Shown here piece by piece: positions 20,296-28,241 of a stretch of 46,690 nt of DNA. The notes beneath the pieces are model-generated. The model worked only from the letters and a program-made list of their open reading frames with translations, made no database searches and was not told where the DNA came from. Source of the stretch: an uncultured Holophagaceae bacterium (GTDB taxonomy: Bacteria; Acidobacteriota; Holophagae; Holophagales; Holophagaceae); assembly GCA_903840385.1 (NCBI GenBank), contig CAIMFT010000064.1, positions 1 through 46,690 on the forward strand. Direction: 5' to 3'. Every line of letters begins with the position of its first letter. Within the stretch, counting starts at the first letter, position 1. The translations under genes were made by a program, and so were the position numbers.

Positions 20296-23200
20296 AGCTA
20301 GGCGTCCTGGGGCGGTCCGTCCGCTCCCGAATGTTGGTGGCGGCCATCCTGGTCGAGGCCACCATGCTCACCGTCCTGGTGGTCAACAGCCTGCGCCTGC
20401 TCTCGGGTCAGATGACGGCCCAGGCGGCCCGCCATGCCTCCCAGATGACCCCGGTCCTCCATGCCGCCCTCATCGCCCCCTTGGCCCAGCGCGACACGGC
20501 GACGGTGCAGGCCATCCTGGACGAGTGTGTGGCCTCCCAGGGCATCGACTATCTGGCTGTCAAGGATGCCGCTGGCAAGGTGGTGGCCTCCAGTGGCTGG
20601 CCCAAGGATCGCCCCCTGCCACCGCCGGATGCGGCTTTCCGCCTCTACTCAGCTGGGGATGTGCCCCGCTACAACGTGGAGTCCCAGGTCAGTGTGGGTG
20701 GCCAGAAGCTGGGGACCGTCCACTTCGGCTTGGACCTCTCGCAGATCCTGCAGGCTCATCAGCAGCTCCTGACCCAGGGCGTGCTCATTGCCTTCGGTGA
20801 GCTGTTTCTGTCGGCGGGCCTGCTGGCGGTCCTGGGCTTCTGGCTGACCCGCCACCTCACTGCCCTCACCCGGGCCAGCGAGTCTGTGGCGGGCGGCAAC
20901 CTCGCTCCGGCCCTGGTGGCCGAAGGCGATGATGACGTGGGCCGCCTGGGGGCGGCCTTCAATGCCATGTCCCGGGCCGTCCGCGAGCGCATCCAGGAGC
21001 TGACGGAGGCCCGGGATGGCCAGGCCACCCTGGCCCTGGGCCTGGCGGAGGCCCACCAGCGCATGGAAGAGATCACCCATGCCATGGGCGATGGTCTCTA
21101 CGTGCTGGATGAGGCTGGCCACATCACCTACGTGAACCCCAGGGTGGAGGAGATCCTGCACTGGACCCGGGAGGAGCTCCTGGGTCGCTCCGCCCAGGGC
21201 CTCTTCCATCGGAGCCAGCAGGCTCGGAGTCAGGGACTATCTGATCCCACCCTGCCCTCGGCGATTGCTCTGGAGGGCAGCCTCTTCCGCTCCAGCGACG
21301 AGCTCTTCTGCCGCAAGGATGGTTCCCTCATCCACGTCTCCCTGGTGAGCACACCCATCATCCGGGATGGGAAGAACCTCGGTGCGGTGGTGTCCTTCCA
21401 GGACGTGACCGAGCTCCAGCGGAGCGCCCAGGCCCTGCAGGAGAGCGAGGCTCGCTTCGCCGCTGCGGTGGAGGGCACCGGCGACGGTCTGTGGGACTGG
21501 GATGTCGCGCAGGGGCGGGTTTACTTCTCCAACACCTGGAAGGCCATGCTCGGCCACGCTCCCGAGGAAGTCAGCGATGACCTGGCGGAGTGGGACACCC
21601 GGCTCCATCCGGATGATCGGGAGCGGGTCCACCAGGAGGTCCGTCAGCATCTCGAGGGCGCCACGCCCCGCTACCAGTGCGAGCACCGCCTGCGGCACAA
21701 GGATGGTAGCTACATCTGGATCCTGGCCCGGGGTGCTGCGGTCGAGCGGGACCCTGCGGGGTATGCGCTCCGGATGGTCGGCACCCACGCCAACATCGAC
21801 TTCCGGAAGTCCATGGAAAAGGCCCTGGTGCAGAGGGATCGGCTGCTCGAGGCGGTCAGTCGCTCCATCGCCGGTCTCCTGAACTCCGAGACCTGGGAGG
21901 CCGGGCTGGCCGAGTTCCTGGAAGCCCTGGGGATGGCCACCGAGGTCAGCCGCGTCTATGTCTTCAGGCTTCAAAACGGCGCCCAGGTCTCGGAAGAGGC
22001 CCCCATGGACCAGACTCACGAGTGGTGTGCACAGGGCATTGCGCCTCAACTCGACAACCCGGACCTGGTGGGGATCCCCATGCGAGCGGCCGGCTTCAGC
22101 CGCTGGGTGGATACCCTCGCTGCCGACCAGATGGTCTCCGGGAATGTCCACAGCTTCCCCGAGGTGGAGCGCGCTCTGCTGCAGCCCCAGGGCATCCTGT
22201 CGATCCTGGTCATGCCCATCCATGTGCGGGGGAAGTGGTGGGGCTTCATCGGCTTCGACGAGTGCGCCCAGGCCCGCCACTGGACCACCTCAGAGCAGGA
22301 GATCCTGCGCATCGCCGCCCGGGCCCTGGGTGCCAAGGTCGAGCGCACTGAGTCCCTCCTGGAGCTGGAGCAGCGCGTGGCCGAGCGGACCCGGGAGCTG
22401 GACCAGAAGAACCTGGACCTGATGGCCGAGATGGAAGCTCGTCAGCACATCGAAGCTGCCAACCAGGCGGTGATGGTGGAGCTGGAGCAGTCCCGCAAGA
22501 TGGAGTCCATCGGTCGTCTGGCGGCGGGCATCGCCCACGAGATCAACACCCCCATCCAGTTCCTGGGGAACAACCTGGAGTTCATCAAGAAGGCCTCCGC
22601 CCAGGTGCGCCACCTGCTCGAGTCCTACGAGGCAGCCCGCAGCGAGCTGCCCGCAGCCCGGGCGGCAACCCTGGGCCAGCTGGCCGAGGAGATGAACCTC
22701 ACCTTCCTCAACGAGGAGGTTCCCCAGGCCATCAGCGAGTCCATCGAAGGCATTCAGCGGGTCACCAAGATCGTCCGCGCCATGAAGGAGTTCAGCCACC
22801 CCGGGGGCACCGAGAAGGTGGCCGTGGACATCAACGAGTGCCTGATCACCACCTCCACCGTGGCCCGGAACGAGTGGAAGCACATCGCCGACCTGGTGCT
22901 GGACCTGGACCCCTCCGTGCCGACGGTCCAGGGCCTCCCGGCAGAGCTGAACCAGGCCTTCCTGAACCTTATCGTCAACGCCAGTGACGCTGTGGCGGAG
23001 CACAAAGCCGGGGACGGTCGCAAGGGCGTGATCACCCTCTCCACGCGCCGGCACCCGGCCGGCGTGGAGATCCGCATCACGGACAACGGCGTGGGCATTG
23101 ACCTCGGCATCCAGAAGAAGATCTTCGACCCCTTTTTCACCACCAAGAAGGTGGGCAAGGGCACGGGCCAGGGCCTCACCGTGTGCTATCAGGTCATTGT

Positions 23201-23315
23201 CAACCGCCATGGCGGCACCATCCAGTGCGAGTCGATGCCGGGCGCTGGGACGACCTTCATTCTCCGCCTGCCCCTGGGGGCCGGCGGCGCTGGCCAAGAC
23301 GCGCTGGAGAGCTAG
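20292..23315 (+). CDS. Transmembrane sensor histidine kinase: HAMP-PAS-PAS-GAF-HisKA-like-HATPase
   Basis: 1,007 residues. One membrane helix near 12-34, a periplasmic sensor domain near 35-163, a second helix near 165-187, then HAMP (about 185-237), PAS (about 255-375, ending VVSFQDVTELQ), PAS with the PAC segment (about 385-505, HKDGSYIWILARG), GAF (about 515-680, MPIHVRGKWWGFIGFDE), a coiled coil (about 680-740), the phospho-acceptor region with His749 in AAGIAHEINTPIQF, and an ATPase with NLIVNASDAV, ITDNGVGI and GTGQGLTV. There is no receiver, so phosphate must pass to a separate protein; the receivers at 18591, 23321 and 24546 are the obvious candidates. The periplasmic domain probably docks the PhnD-like protein encoded by the overlapping gene. 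Confidence 0.93.
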   Translation: MKLGVLGRSVRSRMLVAAILVEATMLTVLVVNSLRLLSGQMTAQAARHASQMTPVLHAALIAPLAQRDTATVQAILDECVASQGIDYLAVKDAAGKVVASSGWPKDRPLPPPDAAFRLYSAGDVPRYNVESQVSVGGQKLGTVHFGLDLSQILQAHQQLLTQGVLIAFGELFLSAGLLAVLGFWLTRHLTALTRASESVAGGNLAPALVAEGDDDVGRLGAAFNAMSRAVRERIQELTEARDGQATLALGLAEAHQRMEEITHAMGDGLYVLDEAGHITYVNPRVEEILHWTREELLGRSAQGLFHRSQQARSQGLSDPTLPSAIALEGSLFRSSDELFCRKDGSLIHVSLVSTPIIRDGKNLGAVVSFQDVTELQRSAQALQESEARFAAAVEGTGDGLWDWDVAQGRVYFSNTWKAMLGHAPEEVSDDLAEWDTRLHPDDRERVHQEVRQHLEGATPRYQCEHRLRHKDGSYIWILARGAAVERDPAGYALRMVGTHANIDFRKSMEKALVQRDRLLEAVSRSIAGLLNSETWEAGLAEFLEALGMATEVSRVYVFRLQNGAQVSEEAPMDQTHEWCAQGIAPQLDNPDLVGIPMRAAGFSRWVDTLAADQMVSGNVHSFPEVERALLQPQGILSILVMPIHVRGKWWGFIGFDECAQARHWTTSEQEILRIAARALGAKVERTESLLELEQRVAERTRELDQKNLDLMAEMEARQHIEAANQAVMVELEQSRKMESIGRLAAGIAHEINTPIQFLGNNLEFIKKASAQVRHLLESYEAARSELPAARAATLGQLAEEMNLTFLNEEVPQAISESIEGIQRVTKIVRAMKEFSHPGGTEKVAVDINECLITTSTVARNEWKHIADLVLDLDPSVPTVQGLPAELNQAFLNLIVNASDAVAEHKAGDGRKGVITLSTRRHPAGVEIRITDNGVGIDLGIQKKIFDPFFTTKKVGKGTGQGLTVCYQVIVNRHGGTIQCESMPGAGTTFILRLPLGAGGAGQDALES

Positions 23316-23320
23316 CACCC

Positions 23321-24508
23321 ATGCGCATCCTCATCGTCGACGACGACCCCCTGATCCTGAAGGCGCTCAACCGCACCTTCCGCATGCAGCGTCCCCGCTG
23401 GTCTGCCGAGGTGGTGGACTCCGGAGAAGAGGCGACCCGAAGGCTGGATGCCACGCCTTTTGATCTGGTGCTCACGGACATGCAGATGCCCGGCATGGAT
23501 GGCTCCCAGGTCCTGCGCCATGCCCGCCGGGTGCAGCCTTCCGCCGTGCGCGTGGTCCTCTCTGGCCACGCACCGCTGCGCCGCATCCTGGAAGCGGAAG
23601 GTGACTACCATCGCTTCCTGGTGAAGCCCGTCGATCCCAACGACCTGGTTTCCATCATCGAGGGCTTTGTCCTGGATCCCCAGGAGGAGGGCGCTACCCT
23701 GGCCCGAGGGCTGGTGGCGGGGCTTGACCACATCCCCAGCCTGCCGTCGAACCTGGCGGAGCTCCGGCGCCTGCTGCGCAAGGAGGAGCCGGACGCCCAG
23801 GCGGTGGCGGCGGTGGTCCTGAAGGACATCGGGATCGCCTCGAAGCTGCTCAAGCTGGTGAACTCGGCCTACATGCCCTTCCGGCGATCGATCACGGACC
23901 TGCGGCAGGCCATTGATTTCCTCGGGATGGAGCTGATCAAGGAGATGGTGATGGACCGGGGCGTGATGGTCTCGGCCCTGGATGAGTCGCCCGAGGGCAT
24001 GAGCCTGCACTCGCTCTGGGCCCACTCCCGGCAAGTGGCCATGGTGGCCCGGGAGCTGATCCTGCAGGAGACGGGGGACGCCCATGCCGCTGGAGAGGCC
24101 TACTCGGTGGGTCTGCTGCACGACATTGGGCGCGTGGTCCTGGCCACCAACCCTGCCTGTGCCTACCGCAGCATCCTCGAAGAAGCCCACGACCCCTGGG
24201 AGAAGCTCACCCTGCTGGAGCGCTCCCGCCTGGGGACGGACCACGTGCAGGTCGGTGCCCAGCTGCTGTGCCTCTGGGGACTGCCGGAGCCCTTCGGCAG
24301 CGCCCTCCGGGAGCAGCACGGCATGGACCTGCGGCAGCACACCTCCCTGGTCTCCCTGGCCCTCCACGTGGCGCACTTCCAGCCCGGGTCAGGTGGTGCT
24401 CCCGAGCGCTTCGTCGAGGGCTCCTTCCTCGAAGGGGACCCCCTCACCTTTGTGGACTCTGCCCAGGCCCTCTGGCAGGGCGCCCTCGCCCGCTGGCGGG
24501 CGGGCTGA
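23321..24508 (+). CDS. Response regulator with HDOD output domain
   Basis: The ATG at 23321 lies 5 bases after the kinase stop and is preceded by GGAGAGC. The 395-residue protein has a receiver at about 1-120 (VDDDPLIL acidic pocket, Asp53 in LTDMQMPGMDG, Lys in FLVKPVD) and an HDOD domain at about 130-340, including LPSLPSNLAEL-like entry, IGIASKLLKLVNSAY, the AIDFLGMELIKEMV segment and a late HDIG tetrad in GLLHDIGRVVL. HDOD domains are HD-related but usually non-enzymatic scaffolds in signalling; here the HD pair is retained but other metal ligands are uncertain. Its position directly behind the kinase makes it the likely cognate receiver. Confidence 0.92.
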   Translation: MRILIVDDDPLILKALNRTFRMQRPRWSAEVVDSGEEATRRLDATPFDLVLTDMQMPGMDGSQVLRHARRVQPSAVRVVLSGHAPLRRILEAEGDYHRFLVKPVDPNDLVSIIEGFVLDPQEEGATLARGLVAGLDHIPSLPSNLAELRRLLRKEEPDAQAVAAVVLKDIGIASKLLKLVNSAYMPFRRSITDLRQAIDFLGMELIKEMVMDRGVMVSALDESPEGMSLHSLWAHSRQVAMVARELILQETGDAHAAGEAYSVGLLHDIGRVVLATNPACAYRSILEEAHDPWEKLTLLERSRLGTDHVQVGAQLLCLWGLPEPFGSALREQHGMDLRQHTSLVSLALHVAHFQPGSGGAPERFVEGSFLEGDPLTFVDSAQALWQGALARWRAG

Positions 24509-24545
24509 GCGGCATGTCCAACCTTGTACCAGATAGGAGTCAGCC

Positions 24546-25700
24546 ATGAAGCCTCGCATTCTTCTCGTCGACGACGACACCCTGCTCCTCCGCTCCCTCA
24601 ACCGGATCCTGCGCGAGGAGTTTGAGATCACGACCGCCGAGTCCGGCGAGGAGGCCCTCAAGGTCCTCTTCGGTGCCGAGCCCTTCGCGGTGGTGGTGGC
24701 CGACATGAAGATGCCGGGCATGGACGGGATCAAGTTCCTGGACCAATGGCGCTTCCTGGCCCCGAACACCACTCGGGTCATGCTCACGGGGCAGGCTGAT
24801 CTCAGCACGGCCATCGATGCGGTCAATCAGGGTCATGTCTTCCGCTTCCTGACCAAGCCCATCAAGGGGGACGATCTCCGCCTGGTGCTCGTGGACTCGG
24901 TGAACCAGCACGAGCTGATCGTGGCCGAGCGGACCCTGCTGGAGCAGACCCTCACCGGGAGCGTCCAGACCCTGGTGGAGCTCCTCTCCCTGTTCGATCC
25001 CCGGGGCTTCGGCAGGACCAAGGAGATGCGCGACCTGGCGGTGGAGATCGCCGGGAAGTTCAGCCTGGACGTGGGCTGGGACCTGGGTCTGGCCGCACTG
25101 CTGAGTCGGATCGGGTGGCTGGCCATTCCCGTCGAGGTGCAGTCCAAGCTTGTGCGCGGGGAGCGCCTGACCGTGCAGGAAAATGAGATGGCCCTGCGGG
25201 CACCGGAGGTGGGCGCCAACATCATCGCGAACATCCCCCGGCTCCAGTCCGTGGCCCGGCTCATTCGCTACAGCACCAAGCACTTCGATGGCACCGGGTA
25301 CCCGGCCGAGCACATCGCCGGCGATGACATCCCCATCGGCTCCCGCATCCTCCTGGTGGTGCACGACTACGTCACCCGCCTCCAGGTCCGGCAGTCGAAG
25401 GTGGTGGTCTTTAGCGAGATCGAGGCCGCCAGCGGCACGAAGTACGACCCGGCGGTGGTGAAGATCCTGGGGGAGGTGGTGCACGCCGTGGGCGCCAACG
25501 AGGCGGAAAAGCACGTGATGCTGGCCCTGGAAGACCTCCAGCCAGGGATGGTGCTGGCCGACGATGTCTTCGTGAAGAACAACGATGTGGTGATCCTCAC
25601 CATGGGGACGCGCCTGAACCTCCTCCACATCGAGAAGCTGCGGAACTACGCCGTGGGGACCTCCCTCGCCAATCCCATCCTGATCAACCGGACGGTCTGA
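24546..25700 (+). CDS. Response regulator with degenerate HD-GYP output domain
   Basis: 384 residues with a TAGGAGT ribosome site. The receiver at 1-120 is intact (VDDD, Asp53 in VADMKMPGMDG, Lys in RFLTKP). Residues about 135-300 align by pattern with HD-GYP phosphodiesterases of the RpfG type, but the metal ligands are lost: the HD pair in the LLHDIGK position is Ser187-Arg188 (LLSRIGW), the HHE triad before DGxGYP is Ser243-Thr244-Lys245, and the later VADxYD segment reads VVHDYVT. The DGTGYP tail at 248-253 remains. It therefore cannot hydrolyse cyclic di-GMP by the known mechanism and may bind a ligand or a partner. It closes the signalling run on this strand. Confidence 0.88.
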   Translation: MKPRILLVDDDTLLLRSLNRILREEFEITTAESGEEALKVLFGAEPFAVVVADMKMPGMDGIKFLDQWRFLAPNTTRVMLTGQADLSTAIDAVNQGHVFRFLTKPIKGDDLRLVLVDSVNQHELIVAERTLLEQTLTGSVQTLVELLSLFDPRGFGRTKEMRDLAVEIAGKFSLDVGWDLGLAALLSRIGWLAIPVEVQSKLVRGERLTVQENEMALRAPEVGANIIANIPRLQSVARLIRYSTKHFDGTGYPAEHIAGDDIPIGSRILLVVHDYVTRLQVRQSKVVVFSEIEAASGTKYDPAVVKILGEVVHAVGANEAEKHVMLALEDLQPGMVLADDVFVKNNDVVILTMGTRLNLLHIEKLRNYAVGTSLANPILINRTV

Positions 25701-25711
25701 GGCCCAGGGCC

Positions 25712-26437
25712 TCAGACCTCCGGCAGCTCCGGGACCAGGGAGGTCACGAAGGTGGCCCGCACCTGGAAGACGTCCTGCAGCAGCTGGGCCGTGAGCACCT
25801 CGTGAGGCCCGCCGTCGCCCACCAGGCGGCCGTGATCCAGCGCCAGCACCCGGTCGAAGCGGTAGGCAGCGCGAAGGTCGTGGAGGCTCACCACGATGGT
25901 GCCCCCGGCATCGGCAAGGCGGCGGGCGAGGCGCAGCACCTCCAGGGCATGGCGCACGTCCAGCTGAGCCACCGGCTCGTCCCAGAGCTGGATGGGAGCT
26001 GCGGTGGCCAGGGCGCGGGCCAGGGCCACCCGGTGCCGCTCGCCCCCCGAGAGGCGCGTCACAGCTCGAAGCGCCAGGTGCGTGAGATCCAGGGCCTCCA
26101 GGGCAGACGTCACGCCGGTGGGATCGTCGTTCCAGGCGAAGCGTCCCTGGGCCACCACCTCCCGCACCGGGAAGGCGAACTCAAAGGGGGACTCCTGGCC
26201 CACCCAGGCCAGCCGACGCCCCCGCTCGGCGAAGGGGATCCGGGCCAGGGGTGCTCCATCCCACTCCACCGCGCCCTGGGCGGGGAGGAGCCCAGCGAGG
26301 GCCTGGATGAGCGTGGACTTGCCCGAGCCATTGGGGCCCACGATGCCCACCAGCTGGCCGGGGGCCAGGTCCAGGGACACGGGCTCCAGGCGGCCGGGGA
26401 CCGCCACACCGAGGGCGCGCAGGGCCGGGGTGGTCAT
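25712..26437 (-). CDS. btuD: Cobalamin ABC transporter ATP-binding protein BtuD
   Basis: The 241-residue ATPase drives vitamin B12 import through BtuC. Visible motifs are Walker A GPNGSGKST, Q-loop region WVGQESPFEF, the signature LSGGERHR, Walker B with WDEPVAQLD, and the switch His in VVSLHDL. The start at 26437 overlaps the btuC stop (ATGA). It is the last gene of an operon that begins with a cobalamin riboswitch, which supports cobalamin rather than siderophore as cargo. It converges on the gene at 24546 with 11 bases between. Confidence 0.92.
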   Translation of the reverse strand: MTTPALRALGVAVPGRLEPVSLDLAPGQLVGIVGPNGSGKSTLIQALAGLLPAQGAVEWDGAPLARIPFAERGRRLAWVGQESPFEFAFPVREVVAQGRFAWNDDPTGVTSALEALDLTHLALRAVTRLSGGERHRVALARALATAAPIQLWDEPVAQLDVRHALEVLRLARRLADAGGTIVVSLHDLRAAYRFDRVLALDHGRLVGDGGPHEVLTAQLLQDVFQVRATFVTSLVPELPEV

Positions 26438-27420
26438 CGGGGCCGCCGCAACAGCCAGAGGAAGAAGGGGCCGCCAATGAGGGAGGTCACCACCCCCAGG
26501 CGGAGCCCCAGGGGGAAGGTGCGGGTCACCAGATCGCAGGCCAGCACGAAGCTCGCCCCGCCCAGCATGGAATAGGGCAGCAGCCGCTTGTGCCCGGGAC
26601 CGTAGGCCAGGCGCAGCACATGGGGTACCACCAGCCCCACGAAGCCCACGATGCCCGCTACGGCGGTGGCCAGGGCCGTGAGGGCCGTGGAGAGCACGAT
26701 GAGGCGGACCTGGAGGCGCGTCACGTCCACGCCCAGGCTCTGGGCGCTGCGCTCCCCGAGGCTCAGCAGGTCCATGCCCCGGCCCAGGGGTAGCAGCAGG
26801 AGGCAGGCACCGAGGATGGCAGGAACGCCCATCCACACGTGCTCCCAGGTGCGGCTCTCGAGGCCGCCCATGAGCCAGAACAGGATCTGGGCATTGACCT
26901 CGAAGTGCCCCGCCGTGGCCGAGAGCAGGAAGCTGGTGCCAGCGCCCAGGAGGGCGCTGAGGGCTACGCCGCACAGGAGCAGCTGCTCGACCCCGGCTCC
27001 CCGCCGAGCCAGCAGCATCACCACACCTGTGGCGGCGAAGGCCCCGGTGAGGGAGGCCACGGGCAGCAGCCAGAGGGTGGCCGCCGCCAGGCCCAGGGAG
27101 GGACCGAGAGCCAGCACCGCCACCGCGGCCAGCGCCCCGCCGCTGCTCACGCCCAGCAGGCCCGGGCTGGCCAGGGGGTTGCGGAAGAAGGACTGCATCA
27201 CCACGCCGCTGGCCCCCAGGGCTGCACCCACGGCCATGCCCACCAGGGCCCGGGGCAGGCGGAAGTCCCGGACCACCGTGCGGGCGATCTCGTCGCCGCC
27301 GCCGCCCAGGGCCGCCAGCACCTGGCTCGGGCTGAGCCGCATCTCCCCCAGGGCCAGGGCGGCCACCAAGGTCACTGCCAGCAGCGCCAGCAGGACCGGG
27401 AAGGCGGAGCGGCTCGTCAC
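26434..27420 (-). CDS. btuC: Cobalamin ABC transporter permease BtuC (FecCD family)
   Basis: The 328-residue product is an integral membrane subunit with about ten hydrophobic helices. Family signatures include RLPRALVGMAVGAALGASG, QSFFRNPLASPGLLGVSSG and the late GFVGLVVPHVLRL coupling region that contacts the ATPase, followed by GPGHKRLLPYSML. The GTG start at 27420 overlaps the btuF stop by four bases (GTGA), and its own stop overlaps btuD. Tight coupling suggests stoichiometric production of the importer. Confidence 0.93.
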   Translation of the reverse strand: MTSRSAFPVLLALLAVTLVAALALGEMRLSPSQVLAALGGGGDEIARTVVRDFRLPRALVGMAVGAALGASGVVMQSFFRNPLASPGLLGVSSGGALAAVAVLALGPSLGLAAATLWLLPVASLTGAFAATGVVMLLARRGAGVEQLLLCGVALSALLGAGTSFLLSATAGHFEVNAQILFWLMGGLESRTWEHVWMGVPAILGACLLLLPLGRGMDLLSLGERSAQSLGVDVTRLQVRLIVLSTALTALATAVAGIVGFVGLVVPHVLRLAYGPGHKRLLPYSMLGGASFVLACDLVTRTFPLGLRLGVVTSLIGGPFFLWLLRRPR

Positions 27421-28241
27421 CGGAAGCGCTCCGGGTGGAGGGCCTTGGCCAGGGCCTCGAAGGCCTCCAGGCGGTGGTGGGACACGCTGGAGACGAGCGG
27501 CTCCGGGATCACCACCAGGCGGCCCGCGCGGAAGGCCGGGAGGACCCGGTAGTGGGGGATGGCCGCCAGGGTGGCCTGGGTGCTGCCGTCCCCGGTGGCC
27601 ACCAGGACTTCCGCCTGCCAGAGGAGCAGGCGCTCCGAGGGCGTCGGCGCATGGCCCCGGAGGCCCCCTTCCGCCGCCACATTGAGGGCCCCGGCGTGGT
27701 CGCAGATGTCCTGGAAGGTGGTGGCGACACCCGGCGTGAAGGGATAGATGCTCACCCCCAGCACGCGCACCTGGCGCACCCCGGCGAGGCGCGCCGCCAG
27801 GGCGGCGGCGCGCTCCTGGCAGCGGCGGATGAGGGCCTCGGCCCGGGCCTCCTGGCCCAGCTCCCGGCCCAGGGTGCGCAGGTTGGCGTAGACGTCCTCC
27901 AGCGTGTCGAAGCGGGTCAGCACCACCATCCGCACGCCGGTCCGGCGCAGCAGGGCCAGGGTCTCGGGCTGGGTGTAGCTGGCGGCCAGCACCAGGTCCG
28001 GGCGGTGGCGCAGCACGCTCTCGACGCTGCTCTCGCGGATGGCGGGGAAGCGGGCGGCCTCGGTGGCCACCGGGCTGAAGCGGCGGTCACCGGCCAGGTG
28101 GCTCAGGGCGGCGATCTGGTCCGGGTCCGCCAGGGCCAGGAGCAGCTCATCCGTGCCCACGGACTGGCTCACGACCCGCTGGGGCCGGGCGGCCTGGAGG
28201 GCTGTTCCCAGCAGCAGCAGGGCGAGGAGGAGGCGGCGCAT
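27417..28241 (-). CDS. btuF: Cobalamin periplasmic binding protein BtuF
   Basis: The 274-residue product is a class III periplasmic binding protein. It has a signal peptide (MRRLLLALLLLGTALQAA), then RVVSQSVGTDELLLALADP, a typical VESVLRHRPDLVLA segment in the N-lobe, a long helical backbone around residues 115-150, and a C-terminal HHRLEAFEALAKALHP helix. Family members hand B12 from the outer-membrane receptor to BtuCD. The ATG at 28241 overlaps the receptor stop by one base (TGATG), so the start choice is firm. Confidence 0.9.
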   Translation of the reverse strand: MRRLLLALLLLGTALQAARPQRVVSQSVGTDELLLALADPDQIAALSHLAGDRRFSPVATEAARFPAIRESSVESVLRHRPDLVLAASYTQPETLALLRRTGVRMVVLTRFDTLEDVYANLRTLGRELGQEARAEALIRRCQERAAALAARLAGVRQVRVLGVSIYPFTPGVATTFQDICDHAGALNVAAEGGLRGHAPTPSERLLLWQAEVLVATGDGSTQATLAAIPHYRVLPAFRAGRLVVIPEPLVSSVSHHRLEAFEALAKALHPERFR

